Made by a program: the position numbers and the translations under genes. From positions 1,842,501-1,906,500 of the forward strand of contig NZ_CP092480.1 of NCBI RefSeq assembly GCF_022429645.1: a stretch of 64,000 bases of DNA, in the 5' to 3' direction. This stretch comes from Lutibacter sp. A80. GTDB lineage: Bacteria > Bacteroidota > Bacteroidia > Flavobacteriales > Flavobacteriaceae. Numbering within the stretch: position 1 is the first letter of the stretch; each line of letters opens with the position of its first letter. Below, piece after piece: positions 17,904 through 28,854 of this stretch. The notes beneath the pieces are model-generated. The model searched no databases. It was not told the DNA's origin and worked only from the letters and a program-made list of their open reading frames with translations.

Positions 17904-19239
17904 CTATTAAACTTTTTTTAATATTTTCTACTTGTAATCCAATATCTCCAGCCCCAATTACAACGATAATTTGTGCTTTAGATTTTAATACATTCGCAAT
18001 TAAATTTTCTGTTGAAGAAAGTTGCTTTTTTTTACATGAAATTTTCTTCAATAACCACGCTGAACTTATACCTTCTATTGGCAACTCTCGAGCAGGATAA
18101 ATATCTAATAAAATCAATTCGTCAAAACGCGATAAACTTTTTGCAAAATCACTTGCAAAATCTCGAGTTCTACTATACAAATGCGGCTGAAAAACTCCTA
18201 AAACTTTTTTCTCTGGATACATTTCCTTTACAGAATCTACAACTGCATCTATTTCAATTGGATGATGTGCATAATCATCTATTAACACTAGATCTTCAGT
18301 ATTAATTTTATACGTAAAACGCCTTTTTACACCTTTAAAATTTAGTAAAGCTTTAGCAATAACTTCAATTGAAATTCCAAAATGATTAGCCATTGCCAAA
18401 GCTGCCACTGCATTTAGCACATTATGTTTTCCTGGTAGGTATATTTTTATGTTTTCAAAAATTTCAACTGGTGTTTTTACATCAAAAATATAAGCTCCAT
18501 TTTCTATTCTAATATTATAAGCATTGTAATCTGCATTTTCTTCAATTCCATAAGTTTGCCCTTTAATTGGCAATCCTTTTCGAACAAATAATTTACCTGA
18601 AACTTTAGAAGCAAATTCTTGAAAAGATTTCTCCAATTCCAACTGCTCTCCATAAACATCTAAATGATCTGCATCCATAGAAGTTATACAGGCAATATCT
18701 GGAGATAGTTTTAAAAATGAACGATCAAACTCATCGGCTTCTACAACCGAAACCTCATTACCTCCTAAAATTATATTTGAATTGTAGTTTTCTGAAATTC
18801 CACCTAAAAAAGAAGTTGCATTTGTATTCGCCTCTTTTAAAATATGACCTAAAATTGTTGAAGTTGTAGTTTTTCCATGGGTACCTGCAACCGCCAAACA
18901 ATTTGTATTTTTAGTGATTTCACCCAACACTTCCGAACGCTTTAAAACTGTAAAATTATTTGCTATAAAATAATTTAATTCTACATGGTTTTTAGGCACA
19001 GCTGGTGTATAAACTACAATTGTATTTTTAGGATCTTTAAAAACAGTATCAATTAAATTTACAGTATCTTCAAAATGTATTTTAATAGCCATTTTTTGAA
19101 GATTATTTGTAATTTCACTAGGCGTTTTATCGTAACCCGCTACATGCTTACCATTGCTTTTAAAATAAATTGCAATAGCGCTCATACCGATACCTCCAAT
19201 ACCTATAAAATAAACGTTATGTATACTGTTTAAATTCAA
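17893..19239 (-). CDS. murC: UDP-N-acetylmuramate--L-alanine ligase MurC
   Basis: Cytoplasmic ATP-dependent ligase adding the first amino acid (L-Ala) of the peptidoglycan stem. The N-terminal nucleotide-binding fold has GIGGIGMS (13-20). The ATP-binding GTHGKTTT is at 119-126, the central-domain HLD metal/carbamate region is near DADHLDVYGEQ, and the C-terminal domain has IDDYAHHPIEIDAV and the late FQPHLYSRT. At 448 aa it is full length. It starts directly after murG and overlaps ftsQ, in the usual dcw order. Confidence 0.98.
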   Translation of the reverse strand: MNLNSIHNVYFIGIGGIGMSAIAIYFKSNGKHVAGYDKTPSEITNNLQKMAIKIHFEDTVNLIDTVFKDPKNTIVVYTPAVPKNHVELNYFIANNFTVLKRSEVLGEITKNTNCLAVAGTHGKTTTSTILGHILKEANTNATSFLGGISENYNSNIILGGNEVSVVEADEFDRSFLKLSPDIACITSMDADHLDVYGEQLELEKSFQEFASKVSGKLFVRKGLPIKGQTYGIEENADYNAYNIRIENGAYIFDVKTPVEIFENIKIYLPGKHNVLNAVAALAMANHFGISIEVIAKALLNFKGVKRRFTYKINTEDLVLIDDYAHHPIEIDAVVDSVKEMYPEKKVLGVFQPHLYSRTRDFASDFAKSLSRFDELILLDIYPARELPIEGISSAWLLKKISCKKKQLSSTENLIANVLKSKAQIIVVIGAGDIGLQVENIKKSLIVEN

Positions 19240-20334
19240 TTAACTATTTATTAATTTTTCTATTTCTTTTACTATATCTTTTGTAGCGTTAGGCAAAGCC
19301 AATGCTTTTATATTTTTACTTAATTTTTGTTGTAATTCTTCATCATTTTTCAACTCTAACAACATATTTTGAAACATGTTTAACTCAGATTCTTTTAATA
19401 ATAAAGCTGCATTTTTTGTAACTACAGAAAGTGCATTTTTTGTTTGATGATCTTCTGCAACATTAGGCGAAGGAATAAAAATTACTGGTTTCCCAACAAT
19501 ACATAGTTCTGAAATTGAACCAGCTCCTGCTCTACTAATTATAAAATCTGCTGCAGCATATGTTAAATCCATTCTATTTAAAAAAGCATGTGTTTGTACT
19601 CCATCAATATCATCATACTTTTTAAACTCATCATAATATAATTTTCCAGTTTGCCATATAACCTGAATGTTATTACCAACTAGCCAATCAATCTGTTTTT
19701 CAATTAAATTATTTAACGCTCTCGCTCCTAAACTACCACCGATAATTACAAGTGTTTTTTTATCAGGTTTTAACCCAAAAAATTTAATTGCCTCGTCTTT
19801 TTTTGCTGAAATATCTAATAAATCTTGTCGTACAGGGTTTCCTGTTTTTATTATTTTTTGAGCAGGAAAAAATCGCTCTAATCCATCATAAGCCACACAA
19901 ATTTTATCTGCTTTTGTACTCAACAATTTATTAGTAATTCCTGGATACGAATTTTGCTCTTGAATTACCGTTTTTACTCCCTTAATACTTGCTGCATATA
20001 ATGTTGGACCACTAGCAAAACCTCCTGTACCAATTACAATTGTTGGTTTAAATTTTCTTATAATTTTAAAAGCGTTCCACAAGCTACTTATTAACTTAAA
20101 TGGAAATGCTAAATTTTTTAAAGTCAGACTTCTTTGTATTCCAGAAATCCATAATCCTTCAATTTTGTAACCAGATTGAGGAACTTTTTCCATTTCCATT
20201 CTATCCTTAGCACCTACAAACAAAAAATTAGCCTCAGGATATTTTTCCTTTAGCTCATTTGCTATAGACACAGCTGGATATATATGACCACCTGTTCCGC
20301 CTCCACTTAATATAATATTAATCGATTGCTTCAT
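19240..20334 (-). CDS. murG: UDP-GlcNAc:lipid-I N-acetylglucosaminyltransferase MurG
   Basis: Peripheral membrane GT28 glycosyltransferase that converts lipid I to lipid II. The G-loop [11 protein letters not shown] is at 11-21, a second G-loop is in GTGGFASGP (about 103-111), and the C-terminal UDP-GlcNAc site is in [12 protein letters not shown] and [12 protein letters not shown]. The length of 364 aa is standard. Its start overlaps the ftsW end by 17 bp and its end abuts murC, which indicates tight translational coupling. Confidence 0.98.
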   Translation of the reverse strand: MKQSINIILSGGGTGGHIYPAVSIANELKEKYPEANFLFVGAKDRMEMEKVPQSGYKIEGLWISGIQRSLTLKNLAFPFKLISSLWNAFKIIRKFKPTIVIGTGGFASGPTLYAASIKGVKTVIQEQNSYPGITNKLLSTKADKICVAYDGLERFFPAQKIIKTGNPVRQDLLDISAKKDEAIKFFGLKPDKKTLVIIGGSLGARALNNLIEKQIDWLVGNNIQVIWQTGKLYYDEFKKYDDIDGVQTHAFLNRMDLTYAAADFIISRAGAGSISELCIVGKPVIFIPSPNVAEDHQTKNALSVVTKNAALLLKESELNMFQNMLLELKNDEELQQKLSKNIKALALPNATKDIVKEIEKLINS

Positions 20335-21511
20335 GTAAAATATCTAAAGGGTTTTCTTCACTTTCATTATCTACAATTTTTTCTTTTTCAGCTGTTACAC
20401 TTAAAATAATACCAATGGCAAAACAGGTCATCCAAATAGAAGTTCCACCACTACTAATTAAAGGCAATGTTTGCCCTGTAACTGGAAATAAATTTACAGC
20501 TACAGCCATATTTATTATGGCTTGAAAAATAATTGGCAAACCTACGCCAATTATTAATAATGTTGCAAAAATAGTTGTAGCTTTTTTTGCTGCAACTAAA
20601 ATTCTTATTAACAATAATAAATACATTAATATAACTGTCAAGGCTCCAAATATTAAACCGTATTCTTCAACTATTATAGCAAATATAAAATCGGATGAAG
20701 ATTGCGGTAAAAAATTCTTTTGAACACTTTTTCCAGGACCTCTTCCTTGTAATCCACCACTTGCAATTGCTATTTTAGCCTTTTCAACTTGATATCCTTC
20801 TTCAGCGTTTTTATTAGAAAAATTTTCTATCCTACTCACCCAAGTATCTACTCTATTTGGCATTAAATCTGGAAATGCCTTTGCTAGTAAAACAAATACC
20901 ATAAATAATGCAATTCCAATTCCTAGAATAGAAGCTAAATATTTTACTGGATATCCACCTAAAAAAGTTAAAAGCAACACCATTGAGAAAATAATAGCTG
21001 TGGTTGAAAAATTTGCAGGTAAAATAAAAGCTAATGTAATAGCTACTGGCAACCACAATCGCCAAAGACTTTCTTTAAAACTAATTGCTTTCTCTTTATT
21101 TTTAGCTAAATACCGCGCTACAAAAATCATTAAAACTACACCTGCCAAAGTAGATGTTTGAAATCCAACACCAATAAATGGTATGGTTATCCATCTACTT
21201 GCATTTGCACCACCAATAACAGTACCTTTTGCCAATGTAAAAATTAACAAAACTATTACCAGAGGAAGCATTAAAACTGAACCTCCACTAAAATACCTAT
21301 AAGGTATTTTGTGTACACCATAAATAATTAAAAAACCAAAGAATAATAAAACAACATGCTTTATTAAATGATACGTTGTTGTTCCCGAATTAGCAACATA
21401 TACTAAATTAGTACTTGCGCTATAAACAGGCATAAACGACAACAATGCCATAAAAACTACAATAGCCCAAATAGCACGATCACCTTCTATATTTTTTAAT
21501 ATTTTTTTCAT
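20318..21511 (-). CDS. ftsW: SEDS-family peptidoglycan polymerase FtsW
   Basis: Polytopic inner-membrane glycosyltransferase that polymerises septal peptidoglycan with its partner FtsI. About ten transmembrane helices are visible. The periplasmic loop contains [20 protein letters not shown] (about 256-275), the FtsW/RodA signature region. Near the C-terminus [20 protein letters not shown] (about 350-370) is the other conserved block. The length of 397 aa is normal. It starts directly after murD. Its cognate transpeptidase, ftsI, is in the same operon, which favours FtsW over RodA. Confidence 0.97.
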   Translation of the reverse strand: MKKILKNIEGDRAIWAIVVFMALLSFMPVYSASTNLVYVANSGTTTYHLIKHVVLLFFGFLIIYGVHKIPYRYFSGGSVLMLPLVIVLLIFTLAKGTVIGGANASRWITIPFIGVGFQTSTLAGVVLMIFVARYLAKNKEKAISFKESLWRLWLPVAITLAFILPANFSTTAIIFSMVLLLTFLGGYPVKYLASILGIGIALFMVFVLLAKAFPDLMPNRVDTWVSRIENFSNKNAEEGYQVEKAKIAIASGGLQGRGPGKSVQKNFLPQSSSDFIFAIIVEEYGLIFGALTVILMYLLLLIRILVAAKKATTIFATLLIIGVGLPIIFQAIINMAVAVNLFPVTGQTLPLISSGGTSIWMTCFAIGIILSVTAEKEKIVDNESEENPLDILHEAID

Positions 21512-22900
21512 TTACAATTCTCTAACTGCTTGTTTAAATTGAGCTCCTCTATCTTCGTAACTCTTAAATAAATCAAAACTTGCACAAGCTGGGGACAATA
21601 AAACAGCATCTCCTTTTTCAGCTATTTTATAAGCTACTTTAACCGCTTCTTCGGCTCCTGCAGTTTCAACAATTAAATCTACTACATTGTTAAAAGTTTG
21701 CTTTATTTTATGATTATCTACTCCTAAGCAAACAATTGCTTTAACCTTTTCTCTAACCAATGGCATTAAATCTAAATAATCATTTCCTTTATCTACCCCA
21801 CCAACTATCCAAACTGTAGGGGATTGCATACAATCTAAAGCATAATATGTAGCATTAACATTGGTAGCTTTAGAATCGTTTATATATTGAACACCATTAA
21901 TTTTCAATACAGGCTCTAGCCTATGCTCTGCACCTTCAAAATCTTCTAAACTCTCTCTTATTGTATTTTTTCTAACCTTTAATAATGTAGCTGTCATTGC
22001 AGCTGCCATTGCATTTTTAGTATTGTGTTCTCCTTTTAATGCTAAAGTTGATATTTCCATTATTGTTTCTTCGGTTTTATATTTTATTTGTATGTTATTA
22101 TCTTTTAAAAAAACACCTTGATCTAATTTCTTTTTTACTGAAAAAGGAAGAAGTGTTGCTTTTACTTCATTGTTTTTTAACCAGTTTGTAATTACAGGAT
22201 CATCTGCATCATAAATTAAAAAATCATTTTCTGTTTGATTTTTTGTAATTTTAAATTTCGATTCAACATAATTTTCAAACTTATAATTATACCTATCTAA
22301 ATGATCTGGTGTAATATTTGTAATTATTGCTATATGCGGTGCAAAAGACTCAATGCCATCTAACTGAAAACTGCTTAATTCCAACACGTGAAAATCAAAA
22401 TTGTGTTCAGCTACTTGCTGCGCAAAACTAAAGCCTATGTTTCCACCCATAGCAACGCTCAATTTTGCTCTTTTCAAAATATGATTTACAAGCATTGTTG
22501 TAGTGGTTTTGCCATTTGAACCGGTAATACCTACAACCAAACCTTTGGTATATTTTGCAGCAAACTCTATTTCAGAAATCACTTTAATATTTTTCTGTCT
22601 TAAAGCCTCTACTATTGAAATATTATCTGGTATACCAGGACTTTTAATAACAATATCTGCATCAAATATTCTTAACTCTGAATGATTTCCTTCTTCAAAA
22701 GAAATTTCGTTATCCAGAAGCACTTTCTTATATTTTTCTGCAATGGTTCCCATATCTGAAACAAAAACATCATATCCTTTCTGCTTTCCTAAAATAGCAG
22801 AACCAACACCACTTTCTCCAGCTCCAAGCACCACTAAAAGGTGTTTATATCCGGCAAAGACAGATGCGTCATATTCGTTTTTATTTCCTCTATTATTCAT
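21512..22900 (-). CDS. murD: UDP-N-acetylmuramoylalanine--D-glutamate ligase MurD
   Basis: Cytoplasmic ligase adding D-Glu to UDP-MurNAc-L-Ala. The Rossmann-like loop LGAGESGVG is at 25-33, the ATP-binding GSNGKTT at 127-133, and the central NITPDHLDRY and C-terminal NDSKATNVNATYYAL are present. At 462 aa it is longer than most. About 20 residues (1-20, rich in Asn, Lys and Tyr) precede the usual start of the fold, and no closer ATG exists. The 36-bp gap to mraY holds no other gene, so the extension is probably real. Confidence 0.96.
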   Translation of the reverse strand: MNNRGNKNEYDASVFAGYKHLLVVLGAGESGVGSAILGKQKGYDVFVSDMGTIAEKYKKVLLDNEISFEEGNHSELRIFDADIVIKSPGIPDNISIVEALRQKNIKVISEIEFAAKYTKGLVVGITGSNGKTTTTMLVNHILKRAKLSVAMGGNIGFSFAQQVAEHNFDFHVLELSSFQLDGIESFAPHIAIITNITPDHLDRYNYKFENYVESKFKITKNQTENDFLIYDADDPVITNWLKNNEVKATLLPFSVKKKLDQGVFLKDNNIQIKYKTEETIMEISTLALKGEHNTKNAMAAAMTATLLKVRKNTIRESLEDFEGAEHRLEPVLKINGVQYINDSKATNVNATYYALDCMQSPTVWIVGGVDKGNDYLDLMPLVREKVKAIVCLGVDNHKIKQTFNNVVDLIVETAGAEEAVKVAYKIAEKGDAVLLSPACASFDLFKSYEDRGAQFKQAVREL

Positions 22901-22936
22901 TATAATTCTCTCAAATAATTTTTCCTTACTTTAAAG

Positions 22937-24163
22937 CTATCTTAATTTTAATGTAACTATTGTTAGTACAGCCAACATAATACCTACAATCCAAAAACGA
23001 GTTACAATTTTACTTTCATGATATCCCGATTTCTGATAATGATGATGTAGTGGAGACATTTTAAATATGCGTCTTCCTACTCCGTATTTTTTCTTTGTGT
23101 ATTTAAAAAACCCTACTTGCATTATAACAGATAGATTTTCAACTAAAAAAACACCTGCTAAAATTGGAATCAATAATTCTTTACGAACTGAAATTGCCAA
23201 AACAGCAATAATTCCTCCTATGGTTAAACTTCCTGTATCTCCCATAAAAACTTGAGCTGGATAGGTGTTATACCATAAAAACCCAACTAAAGCCCCTACA
23301 AATGCCGCTATAAAAATGGTCATTTCACCAGAATTAGGGATGTACATAACATCTAAATAATCAGCAAAAATAATATTCCCCGAAACCCAGGTAAAAATAC
23401 CTAAGGTTAATACAATTATAGCTGAAGAACCCGCTGCTAAACCATCTATCCCGTCAGTTAAATTAGCTCCGTTTGAAACTGCTGTTATAATAAAAATTAC
23501 AATGGGTATAAATAAAATCCAAGCATAATCTCTTAGTCCATCACCAAATAAATCTAACACAGCTGCATAATCTAATTCGTTATTTTTTAAAAAAGGAATA
23601 GTTGTTTTTGTTGATTTATGTGCGTCTGCAAACAAAACAGGAACACCTGCTTCTGTTTCGTATTGAAATTTTTGAGGTAACTGTTCTTTCATAGTAACAT
23701 TTGGATGAAAATACAACATAGCACCTACAAAAATTCCTAAAGTAACTTGACCTAAAACTTTAAATCTTCCTTTTAAACCTTCTTTATTTTTTCTAAAAAT
23801 CTTAATATAATCATCAACAAAACCAATAGTTCCCATCCAAATTGTTGTAACTATTAAAATAATGATATACACATTGTCTACTTTAGATAATAACAACACT
23901 GGAATTAGAGTTGCAAGTATTATTATTATTCCACCCATAGTTGGCGTACCTGCTTTTTCAACTTGACCATCCAAACCTAAATCTCTTACAGATTCTCCAA
24001 CTTGCTTACGCTGTAAATAATTAATAACTCGTTTTCCATAAATTGTTGAAAACAACAATGAACCAATAAAAGCTAATGCAGAACGAAAAGTTATGTATTG
24101 AAACAACCCTGCTCCTGCCAAATTATAATGTTTGTCTAAATATTCGAATAAATAATATAACAT
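22937..24163 (-). CDS. mraY: Phospho-MurNAc-pentapeptide translocase MraY
   Basis: Integral membrane enzyme that makes lipid I from UDP-MurNAc-pentapeptide and undecaprenyl phosphate. About ten helices are visible. The catalytic aspartates are in GFVDDYIKI (Asp117-Asp118), [12 protein letters not shown] is at 234-245, and the histidine-rich [14 protein letters not shown] lies near the C-terminus. At 408 aa it exceeds the 360 aa of E. coli. The extra residues (about 150-215) form a hydrophilic loop with [13 protein letters not shown], which I believe is usual in Bacteroidota. It sits between murE (4 bp) and murD. Confidence 0.98.
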   Translation of the reverse strand: MLYYLFEYLDKHYNLAGAGLFQYITFRSALAFIGSLLFSTIYGKRVINYLQRKQVGESVRDLGLDGQVEKAGTPTMGGIIIILATLIPVLLLSKVDNVYIIILIVTTIWMGTIGFVDDYIKIFRKNKEGLKGRFKVLGQVTLGIFVGAMLYFHPNVTMKEQLPQKFQYETEAGVPVLFADAHKSTKTTIPFLKNNELDYAAVLDLFGDGLRDYAWILFIPIVIFIITAVSNGANLTDGIDGLAAGSSAIIVLTLGIFTWVSGNIIFADYLDVMYIPNSGEMTIFIAAFVGALVGFLWYNTYPAQVFMGDTGSLTIGGIIAVLAISVRKELLIPILAGVFLVENLSVIMQVGFFKYTKKKYGVGRRIFKMSPLHHHYQKSGYHESKIVTRFWIVGIMLAVLTIVTLKLR

Positions 24164-24167
24164 TGTT

Positions 24168-25631
24168 TTATTTTTCTATAGCTTTTAATAATTGTGAAAT
24201 TTTTTCGTAATCGTCAAAATGAGTACGCACCCCTTTAACTTCTTGATATGTTTCGTGCCCTTTTCCAGCAATTAAAATAATATCATCTTTTTTTGCCAGT
24301 TTAGTTGCTGTCTTTATAGCTTGCTCTCTATCTACAATTGATAGTGTTTTTCTATAATTTTGAGGATCAACACCCTCTTCTATCTCTTTTATAATTGTTT
24401 CAGGATCTTCATTTCTTGGGTTATCAGAAGTGAATATTACCTGGCTACTAAGTTGCGAAGCAATGCGCCCCATTACCGGACGTTTTGCCTTATCTCTATT
24501 TCCACCACAACCTACAACAGTAATAACCTGCTCGTTTCCGGTTCTTATATCATTAATAGTTTCCAACACATTTTTTAAAGCATCTGGTGTATGTGCATAA
24601 TCAATTATAGCAGTGACTCCTTCTTTAGATCTAAAGTGTTGAAATCGTCCTGTTACATTTTCCAATTCACTAATTAAGGTTAAGGCTTCAGTAGCCTCTA
24701 GCTCTAACAATTGTGAAACACCATAAACCGCCAACAGATTATACGCATTAAAACTTCCTATTAATTTTGCACAAACCTCATTATTATTTATGTTTAAAAA
24801 CAATCCAGAAAACTGATTTTCTAGAATCTTAGCTTTATAATCCGCCATTGTTTTTAAAGCATAGGTATATTTTTTTGATACTGTATTTTGAAGCATTATC
24901 AAACCATTTTTATCATCTACATTCACCAAAGAAAAAGCGGTTTTTGGCAAGTTGTCGAAAAATGATTTTTTTACATCTCTATATTCTTTAAACGAGTTGT
25001 GATAGTCTAAATGATCGTGTGTTAAGTTGGTATAAACACCACCTGTAAAATGCAAACCAGCCGTTCTTTTTTGATGAATTCCGTGCGAACTCACCTCCAT
25101 AAAACAATAATCTACACCTGCTTCAACCATTTTATTTAAACAGCTATTAATTGCTAAAGAATCTGGCGTTGTATGTGTTGCATTAAATTGCTGATGGTCT
25201 ACAAAAATTGTTACCGTAGATAACAATCCGGTTTTAAAACCTGCCTTTTGAAACAACTTATACAATAAGGTAGCAATAGTTGTTTTACCATTTGTACCAG
25301 TAACACCTATTAATTTTAATTTTGACGAAGGATTTCCATAAAAGTTAGATGCCATTATAGCTAGCGCCTCATTAGAATTACTAACCTTAACATACGTAAT
25401 TGTATCTTCTAAAACTTCAGGAAATTCTTCACAAACAATTACTTTAGCACCTAATTCAATGGCTTTACCTATAAATTTATGTCCGTCGAATACCAATCCC
25501 TTTTGAGCCACAAATAAATCATTTGGTTGAATTTTTCGCGAATCAAATTGTATAGCATTAATTAACACTTCAGTGTTTCCATGAACTGCATTAATACTTA
25601 CTTTGTACAATATGTCTTTAAATACTTTCAA
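24168..25631 (-). CDS. murE: UDP-MurNAc-tripeptide synthetase MurE (meso-DAP type)
   Basis: Cytoplasmic ligase adding the third stem-peptide residue. The ATP-binding GTNGKTT is at 112-118 and HDHLDYH lies in the central domain. The C-terminal DNPR at 403-406 is the motif that selects meso-diaminopimelate over lysine, so the cell wall is predicted to be of the DAP type. The length of 487 aa is normal. It starts one base after ftsI ends. Confidence 0.98.
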   Translation of the reverse strand: MKVFKDILYKVSINAVHGNTEVLINAIQFDSRKIQPNDLFVAQKGLVFDGHKFIGKAIELGAKVIVCEEFPEVLEDTITYVKVSNSNEALAIMASNFYGNPSSKLKLIGVTGTNGKTTIATLLYKLFQKAGFKTGLLSTVTIFVDHQQFNATHTTPDSLAINSCLNKMVEAGVDYCFMEVSSHGIHQKRTAGLHFTGGVYTNLTHDHLDYHNSFKEYRDVKKSFFDNLPKTAFSLVNVDDKNGLIMLQNTVSKKYTYALKTMADYKAKILENQFSGLFLNINNNEVCAKLIGSFNAYNLLAVYGVSQLLELEATEALTLISELENVTGRFQHFRSKEGVTAIIDYAHTPDALKNVLETINDIRTGNEQVITVVGCGGNRDKAKRPVMGRIASQLSSQVIFTSDNPRNEDPETIIKEIEEGVDPQNYRKTLSIVDREQAIKTATKLAKKDDIILIAGKGHETYQEVKGVRTHFDDYEKISQLLKAIEK

Positions 25632-27623
25632 CTACGATAATTTTATATTAATTGTTGCTCCTTTTACTAATTTTGCTCCTTCATTAAGTGATTGCGATAC
25701 TACTTTTCCATTTCCAGAAAAACGCACTTTTAAACCTAAGTTTTCAAGTAAAGAAATAGCATCCATAGCCGCCATTCCTTTTACATTTGGAATTGATTTT
25801 ATTTCCTTATTAGAAATGGCATAATATTTTTCAAAATCATTTTTAACATTTTCAAAATCTGGGGTTTTATTCTCAATTTCGTTTATAATATGATTTGTAG
25901 TATAAATTTTTTGAGCTATATCTTTAAACACTGGACCTGAAACATCTGCTCCATAAAAACCCGTTTTTGTATTAGGCTCATGAATTACTACAATACATGA
26001 GTATTTTGGGTTTTCTGCTGGAAAATAACCTGTAAATGATGATATGTATTTTTTGTCTTTTAACCACTCTTGATAATTCCCATATTTCACACGAGCCGTA
26101 CCCGTTTTACCAGCCATTGAAAAGTCTTCAGAATATAATTTTCTTCCAGTTCCACGAGATACCACGTTTTTAAGTACTTCTTGAATTTTAGCAACTGTTT
26201 CTTTAGAACAAATAGCATTATTTATTACCTCTTTCCCAAAAGATTCTACATGCTTATTCCAAGATCTAATTTCTTTTACAAATCTCGGTTTCACCATTTC
26301 TCCATTATTAGCAATTGCATTGTAAAATGTTAATGTTTGCAATGGTGTTAATTTTAAATTATAACCATAAGCTATAGATGGCAGAGCATTTTTACTCCAT
26401 ATTTCGTGGTCTGGATTTGGAATAAGCGGCTCTCCCTCTCCCTTAATTGGTAAACCCAATTTATCGTTCAAATTCATCTTATATAATGCATTAATGAATT
26501 TTTCTGGATGTTCTCCAAAATTTTCATCTATCAACCTAGCAAAAGCAATATTTGAAGACACCTCTAAAGCTCGTGCTGCGGTTATTTTACCATACCCTCC
26601 TCTTTTAGAATCGTTAATATAACGTCCATGCATTCTATACCTTCCATTTCCAGTATCTACAACTGTACTTGTATCTATTGCACCCGTTTCTAAGGCTACA
26701 ACCATAGACATTAATTTAAATGCAGAGCCAGGTTCGTGTGATTCATAAACAGCATAATTTCGTTTTTCATAATATTTTCCATTAGAACCTCTTCCTAAAT
26801 TAGAAATAGCTTTAATTTCTCCCGTTTCAGTTTCCATTACAACAACACATCCATGCTCAGCTTCATAATACTCCAACTGCCTCAATAAAGAATGGTGTGC
26901 AATATCTTGAATATTAACATTTAAGGTTGTAACAATATCTTTACCATTTACAGGCTCTTTTTCATTTCTATCATTAATAGGTTTCCACTGACCTTTTGCT
27001 ATTTTCTGCTCTAATCTTAACCCATTTTTACCTTTTAAATATTTTCTATATGCACCTTCAATTCCAGGAGCACCTCTATAATCATCGTAACCAATAGTTC
27101 TTTCAGCCACTTTACCTAAAGGATGCGCCCTTACCGTAGATTGTTTTGCTATAAAACCACCTTTATACATTCCTAAATTAAAAATTGGAAAACTTTTAAT
27201 TTTTATATACTCTGTATAACCCAACTTTCTAGCAATAAACAAATACCTATTTTTACTATTTCTAGCTTTTCTAATTTTTCGCTCCCAATGTGAAACCGAA
27301 TTTCCTAACATTTTAGAAAGCTCTTGTGATAGTGCTCTTACATTTTTTTCAAAAACCTCACCAGCCACCGTAACCGCATCCATTCTAATTTCGTATTGCG
27401 ACATTGAAGTTGCAAGCAAACTACCATCTTCAGAAAAAACACTTCCTCTATTCGCATAAATAGTATCATTTCTCAATGTTAATTGCTCAGATATATGTCT
27501 ATACTTTTCTCCTTCGGAAAATTGAATATCTGTTAATTGGAAAATTATAGCCACCAAAAAAAGCGTTATAATAACAAATACAACGTACAATTTATTTAGT
27601 ATGCTTTTTTTTGTTGTTGCCAA
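25632..27623 (-). CDS. ftsI: Penicillin-binding protein 3 / FtsI with C-terminal PASTA domain
   Basis: Septal DD-transpeptidase that cross-links peptidoglycan beside FtsW. One N-terminal membrane anchor lies at about 12-30, a PBP dimerisation domain at about 55-220, and the transpeptidase domain follows. Catalytic motifs are SAFK (Ser300, Lys303), SSN (356-358) and KTGT (506-509). A single PASTA-like domain covers about 610-663 (IPNVKGMAAMDAISLLENLG). The length of 663 aa is standard for Bacteroidota. It is 7 bp after ftsL. Confidence 0.97.
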   Translation of the reverse strand: MATTKKSILNKLYVVFVIITLFLVAIIFQLTDIQFSEGEKYRHISEQLTLRNDTIYANRGSVFSEDGSLLATSMSQYEIRMDAVTVAGEVFEKNVRALSQELSKMLGNSVSHWERKIRKARNSKNRYLFIARKLGYTEYIKIKSFPIFNLGMYKGGFIAKQSTVRAHPLGKVAERTIGYDDYRGAPGIEGAYRKYLKGKNGLRLEQKIAKGQWKPINDRNEKEPVNGKDIVTTLNVNIQDIAHHSLLRQLEYYEAEHGCVVVMETETGEIKAISNLGRGSNGKYYEKRNYAVYESHEPGSAFKLMSMVVALETGAIDTSTVVDTGNGRYRMHGRYINDSKRGGYGKITAARALEVSSNIAFARLIDENFGEHPEKFINALYKMNLNDKLGLPIKGEGEPLIPNPDHEIWSKNALPSIAYGYNLKLTPLQTLTFYNAIANNGEMVKPRFVKEIRSWNKHVESFGKEVINNAICSKETVAKIQEVLKNVVSRGTGRKLYSEDFSMAGKTGTARVKYGNYQEWLKDKKYISSFTGYFPAENPKYSCIVVIHEPNTKTGFYGADVSGPVFKDIAQKIYTTNHIINEIENKTPDFENVKNDFEKYYAISNKEIKSIPNVKGMAAMDAISLLENLGLKVRFSGNGKVVSQSLNEGAKLVKGATINIKLS

Positions 27624-27630
27624 TTTTTAA

Positions 27631-27957
27631 TTATTTTTTTGTTATTACTCTTATAACTTGAGGTGGTTGTTCACTTGGTACAATTCCAAGGTTAACTACT
27701 TTTTTTCTCACTGTTGACTCCAGTCTCATCTCCATTGAAATTGCACGTTTATCTAAAAACTCGGCTCTTAACTCCTTAATTTCATTGGTTAATTTTGCAA
27801 TTTCCATTACTTTTTTATCAGTACTATGTGCACTCGCAATCATTAATAACATAAGAATAACCACGAAAAAAATGAATCGCCAGTTCTTAAAGGAATCTTT
27901 ATTTACTAAAAAATCCCCTTTTAAAAGGTTAAATATGCTGGATTTTATAGCTGACAT
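27631..27957 (-). CDS. ftsL: FtsL-like cell division protein
   Basis: Short bitopic membrane protein of 108 aa with one hydrophobic helix (about 27-45, RFIFFVVILMLLMIASAHS), followed by a probable coiled-coil (about 47-85) typical of FtsL/DivIC partners. FtsL sequences diverge strongly. The assignment rests on size, topology and position exactly between rsmH and ftsI, where ftsL always lies in this cluster. It abuts rsmH with no gap. Confidence 0.88.
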   Translation of the reverse strand: MSAIKSSIFNLLKGDFLVNKDSFKNWRFIFFVVILMLLMIASAHSTDKKVMEIAKLTNEIKELRAEFLDKRAISMEMRLESTVRKKVVNLGIVPSEQPPQVIRVITKK

Positions 27958-28854
27958 TTATTTAATTGTTGCAATTCTTAATTTGGCACTTCTAGCTCTA
28001 TTATTTTTCTTTATTTCAGAAAAGCTTGGAATTATTAGTTTCCCTACTTTTTTCATTGGCACATCTATATTACCAAACATATCCTTTTCAGGTTCACCTT
28101 CAAACAAACCACTTCTAATAAATCTTTTTACCAATCTATCTTCTAACGAATGATATGAGATTACACTTAACCTTCCATCTTCTGTTAACAAATCAGGTAT
28201 TTGCAACAAAAACTCTTTTAAAACTTCTATTTCTTGATTTACTTCAATACGAATACCTTGAAATATTTGAGCTAAAATTTTATGTTCAACAGATTTTGGC
28301 ACAAACTCGCTCAATACTTCTTTAAGCTCAAAACTTGTTTTAATTTTTTTTTCAGAACGTGCTTCAACAATTTTTCTAGCAATAGCCCTTGCGTTTCGCA
28401 ACTCGCTATACTGAAACAAAACTGAACTTAATTTTTCCTCCTCATAATTATTTACAACTTCAAATGCAGATAATTCTCCTGTTTGATTCATCCTCATATC
28501 TAAATCTGCATCGAAACGTGTTGAAAACCCACGTTCTGCTTCATCAAATTGATGTGACGAAACACCTAAATCAGCCAAAACACCATCTACTTTTTTAACA
28601 CCATAAAATCTTAAATACCTTTTTATGAATCTAAAATTTTGAGGAATTAAGGTAAACCTTGGATCATCTATTACATTTCTTTGGGCATCTTCATCTTGAT
28701 CAAAAGCAAACAACTTTCCATTTTCATTTAACCTACTCAAAATCTCTTTTGAATGTCCACCGCCACCAAAAGTAACATCCACATACACGCCATTAGGTTT
28801 AATATCTAAACCATCAACACTTTCTTTTAATAAAACTGGACTATGATATTCCAT
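27958..28854 (-). CDS. rsmH: 16S rRNA (cytosine1402-N4)-methyltransferase RsmH
   Basis: Methylates N4 of C1402 in 16S rRNA at the ribosomal P-site. The SAM-binding motif is in VDVTFGGGGHSKEIL (25-39). The family blocks DGVLADLGVSSHQFDEAERG (about 91-110) and YHSLEDRLVKRF (near 255-266) are present. At 298 aa it is full length. The start overlaps the mraZ end by 14 bp, the canonical mraZ-rsmH (mraW) arrangement. Confidence 0.98.
   Translation of the reverse strand: MEYHSPVLLKESVDGLDIKPNGVYVDVTFGGGGHSKEILSRLNENGKLFAFDQDEDAQRNVIDDPRFTLIPQNFRFIKRYLRFYGVKKVDGVLADLGVSSHQFDEAERGFSTRFDADLDMRMNQTGELSAFEVVNNYEEEKLSSVLFQYSELRNARAIARKIVEARSEKKIKTSFELKEVLSEFVPKSVEHKILAQIFQGIRIEVNQEIEVLKEFLLQIPDLLTEDGRLSVISYHSLEDRLVKRFIRSGLFEGEPEKDMFGNIDVPMKKVGKLIIPSFSEIKKNNRARSAKLRIATIK

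Noticed and set aside
27785-28153. 122-aa plus-strand ORF across ftsL-rsmH
   Set aside because: Antisense to two well-supported dcw genes; its hydrophobicity mirrors the coding strand.
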